A stretch of 64,000 bases of DNA from Tomocerus qinae (GCA_020055645.1 CM034546.1:119772375-119836374), one strand, 5' to 3'; shown: positions 23,131 to 35,662, counted from the stretch's first letter. Translations and numbers: made by a program. The notes: generated by a model not told the origin, from the letters alone.

Positions 23131-24286
23131 ATAGAAAATGTAGATGCTAAGTATTTCTGTGCAATGCAATGTAGTTGGTTTGGGATTTTTGGGAAAACAG
23201 TCCTAGTCTCCACCAGATACTCTCTTATCGGAAATGTTTAGTTAGATATGAGAGCTTAAGAGATGGATGGCAATGACACTCTTACATTCTCTTCCTTTGC
23301 CTCGTTGCTTTAGGTGCAGATTATTTTATACGACTGACTCTCATCCAGAGAATTGACGAATACAACAAACTAGCAACTCCTATCAGTGGCAAACAAACTA
23401 AACCATCCAATCGAAACTTATTATTCTTACTCTGCATATTAGCTAACAAAACATTAACCAAACCTACGTAGTATTATCACTACGGATAGAATTATGATGA
23501 AAGTCTTGTATCTGTGTACTAATAACTAATGAACTACATTTTACACGTGGGCTGTATATTCCATGTGAACCTAATAAACAATTTTGGTGCTTTTGCTCAT
23601 TAGTTACTCCTAAAATCAACTACTAAAATATAATGCTAATCGTTCTTCCTTAACTAATGCCATAGTTATCAGCAGACCTAATTTTATATGCGTTACATAG
23701 TTTGTATCAGTTGTACGAGTTAATGTGCAACAATCTGAGAAATGTACAAAAGTTTGCCGGTTGAAAAACGAAAAAAATGAGTGCGTTTAGCTGAGATGGA
23801 GGGAGCAATTTGAACTGAAGCCGGTAGTCGTGTGCTATGAAATGTATGTTATGGCTATTGTTCAGTCAGTGTACAAGGCAGGAGTAAAGTTCAGTTCTCT
23901 TCGCAGTCAGTCTCCGTCCCTTCCCTACAATATTTACTTACGTACAGCATTAGTAAATTGTCCTGCATATAAATGCATAACATATTTTCAATGTAATAGC
24001 CACAATAAGTACAGAGACTCTGTAATAATAAAGGCTATTATATATTAGATCTGTTTCTCACTTTTACTCGCTTATATCTATCCAAAAGATATAGCAGGGC
24101 TACCTAAAGTGACGTAGAGTACTGTAATGTTCATAGTTTTCCCTGTCCAGTGTTGCTAGCGCTTGCTCATCTTTCCTAGCCACGCAATTTCTGATGCAGC
24201 TTCCAAGCTACGTGCTTACGAAAGTTGCTTTGCTTTGAATTTACATGTGTACGTAGCATATAATTGTATTGTATGCTTGGTTTACA

Positions 24287-24318
24287 CTATAAGACACTAG
24301 TTTTCTATAAGACACTAG
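24287..24318. repeat. 14-bp tandem duplication, period 18
   Basis: CTATAAGACACTAG occurs at 24287-24300 and again at 24305-24318, separated by TTTT. This is probably a local duplication. Confidence 0.8.
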
Positions 24319-25429
24319 AAACTATTGAGAGACGCAACCATGCAAGAAACTATCTTTATTTTCTCCGTGAATCTCTTGCGTTTTAATTGCCATAAATGTT
24401 ATTTTATGCTATCCGAAAGGTGACAATGAATGGATACAGGAAATGGAAAATTTCAAAAATTACCGTAGTAGTTTATTACTAAAAAAATTTTTCTTGTTTA
24501 ACTGCTTATATTTTACTGATTAGCATTGCATTGTCTGGCGCCATTGTTATCTGGTGTATACTATGTAAATCAATTAATTGAAATGTAGTTATTTTTAAGT
24601 AAGGACATAATAGTAGACCATTTTCTGATTTAATTCTTCGAAAGAATGAAAAGTGTAAAATATACAGTTCATGTTACACTGGCCCATTCTATGTAGTAAT
24701 GAAAACGGTATTCGGTGGTCTGGGAAAGTATTCGGTGGAAGATATTACGTTACCTGAGCCAAACATATTAACAACAATATGCTGAGACAATCCTTGAAAT
24801 CGGAATAACTAGCAATTGAGAAAATAGGCTAAAACGATTTAAGAAATATTTGAACTCATTTTTGTTGTGTAAAGCTTGGAAGTCGGCAATTTCGCAGGGG
24901 TGGTTTGAGAGTAGGGTCTGTAAAGCGGTGATAGTAGGATACGTATGTATTTTTAGGTACAGAGTGATATTATTATGTAGTACTGGTAAGTATCCCTTCC
25001 TGTCATCCTAAGAGTTCTACTCTTATAATTTCCCTTCAGGCACACGCTTTATGTAGGATGTATGACGGTACTCGACTGGATGTATATTGTCTGGTATGTA
25101 TTGTAGGGAGTCAGTCTGCTGAGTTCAGATCTCTTCCGTAATATTTGGCATGTAGCGCGAGTGGTAGCAGACTTAGGTCCCACAGTACAGCAAAGTTGTA
25201 GTACTTGTACATTGGGTAGTGGGGAAAGTCGTTTGTGAGGTTGCAACTGTGCCAACGCGCCTGCCGACGTCGAGGACAAGAACGACGAAGCTTCGGATAT
25301 CCATCCATGGCTTGTATGCTTCGTAAGTAATAAGTATTAAGTATAGAGTCGTATAGGTACGTAGTTGGTGTATGTACGTCCGTATTTGTAATTCGTATGT
25401 ATGTATGTACATGAACTAGTAGAAGCCAA

Positions 25430-25740
25430 GGGATAGGGATGGGATTGTTGGTAAGGCTAGGACGTTAAAGCAGAGTATGGAGCGAGAGCACAAATAGAGC
25501 AGAGTAAGTACAGTACAGGAGAGAGATGGAATAGAAAAAGATCCTAGTTGGTTTGATCTGCCTTTCTATGACTTTGGCTTGGTGGATGCTGCTGGCTGGC
25601 TCGGCTCTTTGAGTTGAGTTGAGGCTGAGACAATTATTGGAAATACGAATCTTGCAGGGATGCCATTTCAGTCGGGGATTCTTGCAACTCTTCTTTTTCC
25701 TGCCTTGGCTTCCTTTTCCATTTGCTCTCCCGCACCGGAT
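25430..25740. promoter_or_regulatory. G-rich to C-rich switch with GGCTTGG motif
   Basis: The plus strand is purine-rich to about 25550 (GGGATAGGGATGGG, GAGAGAGATGG) and pyrimidine-rich after about 25650 (CTTCTTTTTCCTGCCTTGGC). ACTTTGGCTTGGT lies at the centre (25571-25583) and GCCTTGGCTTCC to the right. The element-like architecture is the same as at 5780-5900. Confidence 0.25.
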
Positions 25741-26904
25741 TTATTTCGCTTAACTTTGCTTTGCTTTACCTTGGACAACACAAGTCAATTGTCTCTCTGT
25801 CTGTTTCACACTTACAGTCACTACTTAAGTTACGAATACACATCAGGAGTAACATGTATGTGTGTCCAGAGCACTTTCATCACATCCAAGACTTACATAC
25901 ATATTATGTGCATCTGTGGATGTATCTGTATGTACTATTTACTATGATTGTATTGGGATTTAGCCACACACATGTATAGACATGTCCCGGCACTATTACC
26001 GATATGTACTACAACTCTGTTTTCACCATCCAACCAACTACTAAACTGGAGCTTCCAACTGGATTCACTTTTGTGTCTCTGCTTTCATTCCAGCCCTAGT
26101 TTATGTTGTTGCTGTTGAGTTAACGTAACTCGACTGTCTCATTCGTTTTGTCGTAGGAAATGGTGTGAATTTATTTCTCAACGAGAAATAAACATAGACA
26201 GACAGAATTAAGAGCTGGTGATATTTCCTTTAAAATCTCTGGGGGAGTGTTTACTTTATGTTTATTTGTTTGAGAGGGACTTTGTATGTGTCCTAACGAG
26301 GTATTAGGAGCTCAGGTATGCTTCTTTCATCTGTATTTACCGGAGAATGGGGCGTGAATATATAAAGGATGATTATGACCGCCTTATTAAAACTGACCAA
26401 GAGGCCGTTAGGGACAAGTTTGTCCTTTTCAATGGTGCACAGTTTCATTGCATTGTCTCCAGTTTCCATACTTTACTGCTTTTCTCGTAATCTGCTGTAA
26501 TATCAACCTTTGCTGCAAAGACCGATAAAGTACCACATGCTTACGATTAGTACATGTTTCTACGTTCTTATTGCTTGACTCATAATGTCATCTCACTATG
26601 TATCTATACTGTACAGAGGCCCCTCGCTTCCACACCCCAAAAAATATACAGACAGAATGGACACCCTGTGCTTATAGCTAGCTACTACGTTTAATATTAT
26701 CTGCTCAAAGTTGATTTACCCGTTGCTTATGTTCTGATGGATTTTATGAGTTTTGCTCTAGCTTTGGTTTAAGCTTGGCTTTGATCTGGTTCTCCTATCT
26801 AACGTAATGTAATGTAATCCAATGAATAAAAGTTAGGTGAACTGAACGGGCAACCTCTTCGTGGCCTTTCCTTTTTCTCCGTACGTGTTTCTATTTTATT
26901 CCGG

Positions 26905-26922
26905 GTGTACATATATGTACAC
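26905..26922. repeat. Perfect 18-bp palindrome
   Basis: GTGTACATATATGTACAC is its own reverse complement. It is AT-alternating in the middle and could be a dimeric protein site or simple chance in TA-rich DNA. Confidence 0.8.
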
Positions 26923-28019
26923 ATATGAAATTATCCATTGATATTATATGTGTTGTGCTGATGCTGACTGATCTGGCTGACTAGACTGAATTGATGTTAA
27001 GTGTACTATATGCTGTAGACATGAATCCAGTTATTCAATAGGTATGCTGGGTATTTGTGTGTAATGCAATATGTACCTTGGGCTTTGATGTTCCGTTCAA
27101 ATACAAATAAGTGCATACTTGGGTCTCGTTCCGTAGGATAAGTTAGACGCATTCACTACCTCGATAGCCCTATCCCTATCATAGCTTACAATATGTTTAT
27201 ACAACTATTTTAAAGCAACATTTTCGTGGGGAATTTCAAACAAATTCTATGTTATCCCCATCATTCTCCCTATTTCAACCGTATGCTTTGTCACTATTAG
27301 AATATGATGCAGTCTATTTGAGTCTGTCGAATCTTTCACTAGTATTTGTAGGTACTTTTATATGATCACTTCAACATGAGTTGATTCTAATGAAAACTAA
27401 GAATAAACTCTATACATTTTAGGTACATTCATATAAAACTACTGTTTGTTTAACTGGCAGGAGGTATCTCTCAGATTTCCCTTGTAGTTCCTATTTGTTT
27501 CCTCATGGTTCACATATAAGTTATTGTCAAAACAGTTCAAAAAACATCATATGCCTTTCCTGAGACTGCAGTAATACTAGTATGTGCAAAAAAGAGAAAA
27601 ACTGTTATAGTACACTAGTATTAATCAAACACAAAGCTATGCAACGATGCAACTTGTTATGAATCAAGGAAGCATTGTATTATTTATAGTATATGAAGTT
27701 GAAAATAATCCTAGAAAATTAAAATTCCAGCGTAGATAAATCAAAGTAAATGTGATGATGCATTTGTCGGTATGTATAGAGAAACTACTAAGAGTACTAG
27801 AGAAGCGTTTGTCTGATAAAGAGGTATGTAAATATTTCCTGATTGTGGTCATGTAATATGTAATGGAATCAAGTAAAAGGAAAGGGTAAATACTTATGTT
27901 TATGTAGTAATGCGTTGGAATTGGAATGGAGCTTCTTCTATTTCCAGTATAAAGGATTGGCAGAGGGGTCCTGCCGCCCTACGACCTGAAATTGTTCCAA
28001 GAAGGAAAAGCAAGCTATG

Positions 28020-28400
28020 GAATTCTATAGATGTTATATGTTTAGACGAGGAGTGAGGAGAGTAGGAGCAGAGTATGTATTGTGAGACATAGAGAGATGA
28101 ATGCCATACAGGGTTACAATAGTCGGAAAAGTACACAGTCTGTCCTTCGTGGACTCAGTAGACTTTCAGTACACTAACGGCAGTGTGTATTGTGCGCAGC
28201 GCAAGAATCGGAGCAGCTGAATAACCCGGAGATTGAACTGCCGATTCCCCAAGTCCAACCGTGAAAAGCTTCGCCCTGTGCTCTCCAGCTTCCAATGCCA
28301 CTTGCAACCTCCGTCCTCTCATATCTATTCCAATCCTCTCGTCTCTCTCTTCTCTCCGAAACTTTGCTCTTCCCTGCTTCGACTTTATTTCACAGATTTT
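28020..28400. promoter_or_regulatory. Sharp G-rich to C-rich switch
   Basis: By hand count, 28021-28080 hold 19 G and 3 C, while 28261-28320 hold 10 G and 24 C. The change falls near 28200, beside the GC-richer GTGCGCAGCGCAAG (about 28192-28205). Confidence 0.3.
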
Positions 28401-28401
28401 C

Positions 28402-28426
28402 AGGAAATTCTCTTTGAGAATTTCCT
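28402..28426. repeat. Perfect hairpin, 11-bp stem and 3-base loop
   Basis: AGGAAATTCTC (28402-28412), loop TTT, then GAGAATTTCCT (28416-28426). The stem has no mismatch. No run of T follows immediately and no gene ends here, so a terminator role is not suggested. Confidence 0.8.
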
Positions 28427-29900
28427 ATTTATGGTTTTCTCTTTTTCTTTCACAAATTATTTCTAGTGAAACGAAAACCAAAATTGTAACGTATTCTGTA
28501 CCTATTTATTTCAATTTTTATCAAACGTGTGCGTTAATTGACTTTTTCTGTCCTTACGAACAGTTTGAAAAGATTATTCGCATAGGACAGAAAAGGAACA
28601 TTTTAGATCCAAGAACTATTGAATAGTATAGTCTGTAGAGAGAGTTTCGTTACGTTATGTTGTGTTTCATTCCCTACCCTTCAACCCAGCTGCGTGCGAC
28701 CTTTTGATTTTTGTGAACATATTTCTATGCTTTTATTTCCTATACCTACCTCAGTACTGTACAAAATGAGGGAAACCCTTTTAACATTCAGAGTGTTACT
28801 CATCTCATCCCTAGTCAAAATCAACCTTATACTATTTAGTTTAAGTTCCCATTGTTCAAAGTTGTTTTTCTCCCTGTTGTGTCGCTGCGAGTGAAACGAG
28901 AGGATTCGACTAGTTTGACGTGGCTCTGTTTGCAGTGTCTACCATATACACTAAGTACATTACACAATACTCAATTTGATTGTTTTTTACATTGTCTATC
29001 ATTGTAATTTTATATCTTTTGAAGAGGAAGATTTGTTTGCGTTGTTGTATCAAGTGAAGCTCAGCGCTGGACCGGCAATCTACTTTTCTCAAGTCATACT
29101 ACAATTCAGCACACAGTGACAAGAATTCATTGTGAAAACGGAAATAGCTTCACCATCTTAGAGACAGGAAAAAGAAAGTTGCCAGCATTATAAAGAACGT
29201 TTAGAACATTGTATTGAACGATAATAATCAGCTACCATTCTCATAGTCGTAGTAAACAAATAGAAACTGGAGTTATCTGCTCTGAGTTATTACGCATAAA
29301 CCAAGAGAACAATAAGTAAGAGCGGACTATTAAATTAAATGAACATTGTGAAGGAGAGAGGAGAAAGCAGCGTAGTCTGGTGCCGGATGAACTGGAGCGA
29401 TTAGAATTGAATAAACTTTGAAAGTGCCATGAAATTTGTAAGCTGGTGAGAATAGAGTAGCAAGGAATAATACGGCAATAACTACATAATTTATTACATT
29501 GGTGATGTTGCGATAGGAAGAAAGGAACAAGAGAGAAGACAGAATATCTACTATCAACCAACATCCACTACGTGGCCAAGATGAAGAAGGGAAAGGAGAG
29601 CAGGCCAGGCAGGCAACCAGTCAGCCAAACCAAACCAGAGCAGACGAAACCAGAAGACAAGAGTCAGCAACCATCCACCGATATACAATAAAGTACGTAT
29701 TACATAGACCATACTCTCACTCACACAGACTACACAACGGAGAGAGGAGCGTAAGATCACTTTTACTCTGTATCCTCGGATCCCGACATTTACCGACTCT
29801 CTATCGGAGATCACCGAAAATGCTCGAGGGTTGCGTTACTTGCTTTGCGTTTTCATCCTTTCAAACTCCATGTAGACTTTTACCATCTCTTTCTCTCATC

Positions 29901-29916
29901 CTCTCTCTCTCTCTCT
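29901..29916. repeat. (CT)8 microsatellite
   Basis: An uninterrupted CT run inside a longer pyrimidine-rich stretch at about 29840-29930. Confidence 0.9.
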
Positions 29917-30999
29917 TTGCTTTACTCTGGTAATCGTCTCTTCATATACTATAGCCACGTACACAACATAAATATTTTCAATCTCATAAGTAATGAACTA
30001 CCTAACAATCACTACTATAATTATTTTCTTTATACTGCAAACATTTTAAACTGGCTAGAACACTAATGCATTTTCTGTTAGACATAATACTAAGTAATTC
30101 TTTCATATAGTTAAGTAGCTAGGAGATTGTCTGTATAGATAAAATGTTTAAAACGGTAGTATAGACAAGTAGAATATACAAAGTAAGCCAAGCTATAAAA
30201 TCATATCAGGGATGGCAGGCCATTGAAAAATTTAAATGTAAAATTCCTCCCTCAGGAACTTTACCTGAATGTACCAGTTTTATTTAAGTAGGAGTAGATT
30301 TATACAAATGTAGTAGGAGCGCCGGTGGGAGTGACATGATTTTTCATCATCTATGTTGATCTTGCACTTTACACTTGTTCACCCTCTCTCACGCACTCGT
30401 CTAGGTATCTGACATAAAAATCTAATGTTTCCTACGGTTTCACTTAGATGATATGAATAAATAGGTGGTATTTATATCCTTAAAATGTTTACATTAATGT
30501 CTAAGCCCAGTTATTCACTTAGTAGTTACAGGGTCTTCACTAAAGTCACATTGCTAAGTAGTAGTAATAGAAAAGACCACATATAGCATGTATTTAGTAG
30601 AATTTGTGTAGGTTTGGTCTATGCTAGCAGTTAGCCCCATTCTTGAGTAAGTGATTGTGACGGAGTTTTGGCATTGGTACAGGACATAACGTAATAAAGA
30701 GTTATTAGTAGATATGGTGAAAACTAGTAGACTTAGAATAATGGAGGAACTAATGTAAGTTGCCGGAACCTATTTGAAAGTTAAGCCGTGCTCTTAAAGA
30801 TGGGCATAGTGATAGGAGGGAAGCATAGCTGAGGATGTCGTGACAGAATAGTGAGTTAACATAAGATAATGCTGTACATTACTAAGTGCATATTTAAGTA
30901 GTAACTACAAAGTAAAACACAAGTACTTACTTTGGGTCAAAAAGTCCCTTTGCTTGACTTGCTCTGCTAAGGTATGAGAGTAAGGAGGGCAGAGCAGAA

Positions 31000-31210
31000 A
31001 GGAAAGAACTTGAACTGTAAAGGAAAACGCCCGGGAGTCATAATCAAACTTAATCATCGTCATCATCATATCATCATCTTGGCTTGGCTTCACTCTCTCG
31101 CTTCCCTACTTACCAACATACAAACAGAGAATATAAGGACACGGCACCGCAGCACTCCACACCGCAGACATAGCACAGATTCGGCTCAACTCTCCTCCAG
31201 CCAACTTCTC
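31000..31210. promoter_or_regulatory. G-rich to C-rich switch with GGCTTGG motif
   Basis: The left side (AAGGAGGGCAGAGCAG and GGAAAGAAC) is purine-rich. After about 31040 the plus strand is C-rich with (ATC)n-like words, CTTGGCTTGGCTTC (31078-31091), and CACCGCAGCACTCCACACCG further right. The regulatory role is inferred from recurrence only. Confidence 0.25.
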
Positions 31211-31843
31211 CTCCGGACTTAACTAAACTCAGCTTTACAACTTCATTCTCGTAATTCTACTTAATAATCAGCCAAGCGAAGAGTTCCACTCCGCTAACAC
31301 GACGATGAAATGAAAAGATTCCCGACAAAGGACAACCCAAAGGTAAAGCTCCGACTTTTATCCTTTCCTCCGTATTTACTTACAGCTTACAGCTTTCGGA
31401 TAGTTTTACTTTCTTTTTCAAAGCAAACCCAAAGCTAAGTAACCCTAAATAACGATCATTAGCTATCTCGAAATATTCCTCTGTCTATGCATTTATTTAA
31501 GCACGCTCTTTGAGCTGGAATATTTTCTATATATTTACACACTTCTAAGTACATCATTTTAATTACATGTGTACATGTTCTGCATTAGTAGCAGTGGTGT
31601 GGATTCTAGCGTAGACCACACACATCATCCTGTAATCATTCCCCCTTTGATAAATGTTCTCTACCTCTAAGTACTAGTACCTACTACTATCATCACACGC
31701 ACACAAAGAAAACAATAAATTCAAACAGTAAGTATACGCTATAGAAATTCTCATTGCATTTAATTCGAAAATATACTCTTGCACTGTACTAGTGCTTATC
31801 GTGTTAACTCTTTCTCATTTCTCACTGCTGTACTCCGCTCCAG

Positions 31844-31989
31844 ACATAAATGGTTCAAAGATGCGTATCTTATCTGGGAAGAGGAAAGGAGGAAGTGAAA
31901 GGGTTCACGTAAATATATCTCCTAAGTCTAGCCAGGTCGAGGACGAATATGTAGAAGAGGGTACGCATATTGCAACTCCTATGCTTTAG
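31844..31989 (+). CDS. Candidate terminal coding exon, product unknown
   Basis: A pyrimidine-rich tract (CTCTTTCTCATTTCTCACTG) runs into CTCCAG at 31838-31843, a good splice acceptor. From 31844 an open frame of 47 full codons continues to a TAG at 31987-31989. The first two bases would complete a codon begun in an upstream exon. The peptide is basic first (SKMRILSGKRKGGSERVHVN) and acidic later (SSQVEDEYVEEGTHI), which looks like a soluble, perhaps disordered, C-terminal tail. No domain is recognised and no upstream exon could be found. CAC/GTAAAT at about 31906-31911 is an alternative donor that would shorten it. It may equally be a chance opening, since open frames of about 50 codons are common here. 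Confidence 0.2.
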
Positions 31990-33539
31990 TACATGTAACT
32001 ATAAGTATTTAAAAAAAACTGGCTTGGCCATATAGGAGAGACATAATGTACAGCATCTTAACCCTGAAGTTACATTGAAGTTTTGATTCTTTTTTTATTC
32101 TGTCCACGTCACCATAAATTTCTGGCCGTCTCAACTCGACGACTCAACTTTGGTTTGCTATCGTTTGGAGTGGCATGGCATTGCATGGCTCAATTGGGTT
32201 CCTCTTGTCTTGGCTTTTCTCCGTCTGAGAATTCAATGGAGAAAATTGATGGCTTTCTCTTACTTTACTACAGACATTGTCCTTGTTCCACTCAACACAC
32301 TCGCCTCCTCTGTCTAATACTAATGCCCCGATTTATACACACACACAGCTGAGCAACTACCCACAGTAACCAAATAGCACTAGTATATGTTTACTCACTG
32401 CAGCTCTCTATTAGCTTTAGGTCAAAGGAGTTTGCTTAGCTCCTTTCGGCTTAGCTCTAAGTCGCTTCACTCCGACTTCACACAAACTCTGCTATCAACT
32501 ATTCTAGTACTCTCAATACCAAACCAAGCTATGTCTGGCTTCCACAAGAAAGGAAATAGGAACAAATGTCAAGCAGAGTCAACTAAACTCGATACTCTTC
32601 TCTTCCCATTATTTCTCACTAGTTCAGCTCCAATCCCTGTGAGAATCCTCCCTATGAGACTTTGGTGCATTCATCTATGTACACTTATTCCATTCTCTCC
32701 TCTAAATACATGTAATATATTATGGATAAGTGCAGACAGTAATGCGCTGATTTAAACGATTCTTTCCTTTCAGATCATAAATGTACAAATTTATTTTCTA
32801 CCATACATTTACTCGTTTACATTAACATTAGAATTGCCTAGCTTTTATTGGAATTTTGGAATAATTTTGGTATGTATTGGAACTTGATTAATCTATCATT
32901 AGTGTGTATTCAAAATTATCGAAATTATTATTTTCTAATTACCGAGTTTAAACTTGTATTTTCTCAACTGGTCTACTGTCAAATACTGTCTAATCATTAT
33001 TGGGGTATTTTGTATTTTCATTGTGCAAAATGCTAGATTAGATTTCACGATCTGATGTTCTGCTAGTTTTTCACAACGAGACTTTTAATGCATTTATTGT
33101 GTATAAAAAGTAGCTTATTTATTCTCGGATTGAAGACATTTTGGATAGCCATCCTGCAGGTGGTTTTAGTTCCCTTCCCATACCATTTTCATTATGAGTT
33201 TACGTCTGGTAACAATGTATGCACATTATGAGCATATCAGTTTGTTTAGTCTGGTCTTTATCCGGGTGTATCTATAGAAAGAGACGAAGTGTAGGATGAA
33301 GCCACATTTTATTCCACCTTCTAAGCGGATAATTCATCTTAACCCCATCATTTCACTCTTAGAAAAATATACAGCTGGTATTTATCTTTTGTGTTGGGAG
33401 AGAAAGGTCTGAGGTTGAGTTTCAGTGAGTAGTTGCCACTGCTGATGTTGGCTTGGAATCCCATAATAGCAAAGTACATCTTTTGATAAAGGAGATGCTA
33501 TAAAGGGTGCTATAGAGGAGAATGTGCATTATACTCATA

Positions 33540-33560
33540 GTAGGTAGGTAGGTAGGTAGG
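33540..33560. repeat. (GTAG)5 microsatellite
   Basis: Five uninterrupted copies of GTAG at the G-rich side of a composition switch, followed by pentanucleotide-like GTAACGCAATGTAAGG. Confidence 0.9.
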
Positions 33561-33745
33561 ATGTAACGCAATGTAAGGTTACGCAACGATTGAATGGATG
33601 TTCACGTCTCGACGTGTATTTAGTGGATAGTTGTGCCGATGTGGAGTCTAATAGGAGAGTGAGTGTAATGTAATCTAAGCCTTGCTTACTTTGCCTGGCT
33701 GCCTACCTTCCTTTCTTCCCTGCCTACCTCCTCTCATCTCAGTCT
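33540..33745. promoter_or_regulatory. Sharp G-rich to C-rich switch
   Basis: By hand count, 33601-33660 hold 20 G and 8 C, while 33680-33739 hold about 6 G and 26 C. The right side is nearly pure pyrimidine with GCCTGGCTGCC and repeated CTACCT. It is one of the clearest examples of the recurrent pattern. Confidence 0.3.
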
Positions 33746-34550
33746 GAAGCAAAGGCATCATTTTTTATCGCCCGTTATGTTAGGTTTGTGGATGTGGGAA
33801 ATTGGACAACTGTCGCTTTATGGATTTCAATTATGTTTTTTTCAACGAGACGCTCTTCTCGCCTCTGCTTTGTACTTACAATCAGAATCTCATCCGAAAC
33901 AGGAGCTGAGCTGACTGAAGTTGCTTAGCCGCCGCATCTCTCGTGGAATGGGATGTAGCCATTCTCCTAATATAGTATTCAATACCAGGGTGAAGTAGTA
34001 ATACTACGTATGCTGTATGTGTAGCATAAATTATAGCTTTACTAAAGCTCAAAGGAAATAGAATCGAATAAAATCCTGACTCAGTTTGCAATGCTCTGGC
34101 ATATCTAGGCTAGTCATTCGTTGCACTGCAACTACCACACTTTTACACCATTGCTTATGTGAAATACATACGTATGGCAACCAGCAATGAGAGAGAGAGG
34201 AGAGATAGGAGATTCGATATGAATGGATAAATTGTAAGGCCAAGGCAAAATAAACGAGAATTGAAAACGGCTGTCTGCTTTGTTATGCTGTGTTATACTG
34301 CAGACAGATAAGTATGTATTATGGATATATACGAGGTCATTATAGTCAGAGGGTAGGAAACAGATATATTTATAGACTATATAAGGTCCAGACATATGTA
34401 GCATCAAGGATTCTATACACAGGGTACAATAATATAAAAGAATATTATAGCGTATGTTACGTCTAATACGATACCAGAAGAGCACTGATCTACTACTGTG
34501 GCTTCTAGTGTGCAATCTACTATTGTACGTACTTTATTTTGGGTGTCGGA

Positions 34551-34564
34551 TCGGGTCGACCCGA
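34551..34564. repeat. GC-rich perfect 14-bp palindrome
   Basis: TCGGGTCGACCCGA is its own reverse complement and contains three CpGs in otherwise AT-rich DNA. A half site GTCGGATCGGGTC overlaps it on the left. It could be a dimer-binding site. Confidence 0.8.
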
Positions 34565-34951
34565 GATAGACAAGCCGTGCCAGAAATATTATGTTCTATT
34601 AAGGCAATGGGCTTCATTTTTGGCTAGCTACTTATACAGATATAAACTACACAGCTTCCTTTCTACTTGCTATTTCACAATTAGGTAGCCAAGCTGACAG
34701 AGATATTTCCACTGCAGTTGACTATAACGATATTTCTATATTTACACTACTAGCCTTACTTATAATACCAGTGCTATACTCTTCATGATCTTCCCTTCAC
34801 TATTTAGTTACTGTACTATCTGCTGCAAAGTATGGATCTGATTCTCAAACTACATTTTTTATTGCTATAGACAAGGCGTCGCTGTTATGTGTTCAGCTAC
34901 ACACTCGTAAATACATTAGCATATGCATTAATGCCGATATTTGAATTTATG

Positions 34952-34973
34952 TATCACATTCACAAATGTGATA
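34952..34973. repeat. Hairpin, 9-bp stem and 4-base loop
   Basis: TATCACATT (34952-34960), loop CACA, AATGTGATA (34965-34973), without mismatch. Function unknown. Confidence 0.75.
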
Positions 34974-35632
34974 TGATCTCTGTTCGCCAAACGTTATTAT
35001 ATAAGCAGACAAAGACTGTATCAAGACAGTACAGCTTTAGTTGTTTTCTCTAATATATGTAGATGTAGTTGTCTGAAAGAAATAGGAAAATGGCTTTTAT
35101 TATCTGAGTTATCGTTTCTAACTTCTAGTAATTTATTTTCGAAACTTTTAAATGGTAAAAGTCAATAAAGATGAACAAGGGAAGCAACTTTACTAATTAG
35201 GATTAAGTTCATTTTGAGTTGGTCATTATCTACATAATGTCACTATGCAATTAGTAACAAATAGCTACTAATTTTGATAGGATTTTCTTATACACCCACC
35301 AAGGATTAAAATTAGCAATTGATTTGTTTTCTGAAGCTTTACATTGTGGTAATATAATAGTATGGCTTTGTTAGCATGCTATACTTGTTCCATCCGTTCT
35401 ACCCTACGAGAAAGACTTGAGAAGCATGACACTCCATGAAAAGCATTCAGCCTTAGAACATTCTCACAGCTTGAAAGCGATAAAAGATTAATGAGAAATT
35501 AATTCATCCCGATGTCACGCTTTTAAATTGCACAAGGACGTATATGCTTCATTGTATACTACCGAGTGCTGCATTGGTTAAATTAATCTGTTTCACAAGA
35601 AAGTCACCACATTCGACAGCGACCATGCTGCT

Positions 35633-35662
35633 TTTCCCTCATGCTTGGGAGCATGGGGGAAA
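35633..35662. repeat. Hairpin, 13-bp stem with one mismatch
   Basis: TTTCCCTCATGCT (35633-35645), loop TGGG, AGCATGGGGGAAA (35650-35662). The one mismatch would be a G-U type pair in RNA. It is the strongest stem in the window and unusually GC-rich for its surroundings. The stem does not extend to the 20-plus pairs expected of a microRNA precursor. Confidence 0.75.

Larger units (their letters stand above)
17643..24900. other. Non-coding DNA after the LTR element
   Basis: No gene recognised. The minus ORF at 17664-18047 (127 codons) has no domain and simply mirrors the local purine bias. The minus ORF at 21239-21424 encodes a polyasparagine run from a (TTA)n microsatellite at 21297-21325. 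Composition switches lie near 18060 and 23055. A perfect palindrome lies at 22596-22619, a CAATG run at 23161-23172 and a small tandem duplication at 24287-24318. No transposon ends are visible. Confidence 0.55.
24901..33800. other. Non-coding DNA with frequent composition switches
   Basis: No confirmed gene. Pyrimidine-rich ORFs at 25660-25979, 28233-28894 and 32083-32755 lack domains and follow the skew. Composition switches lie near 25600, 28200, 29700, 31040 and 33680. Also present are a (GTAT)n run at 25394-25409, an 18-bp palindrome at 26905-26922, pentanucleotide runs at 26803-26824, a hairpin at 28402-28426, a (CT)n run at 29901-29916, a weak exon candidate at 31844-31989, an (AC)n run at 32337-32347 and a (GTAG)n run at 33540-33560. 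Confidence 0.5.

Noticed and set aside
25049-25412. GC-richer stretch with three overlapping minus-strand ORFs
   Set aside because: All three frames look equally protein-like and none carries a recognisable motif, so I could not choose a frame or support an exon. It remains worth a translated search.
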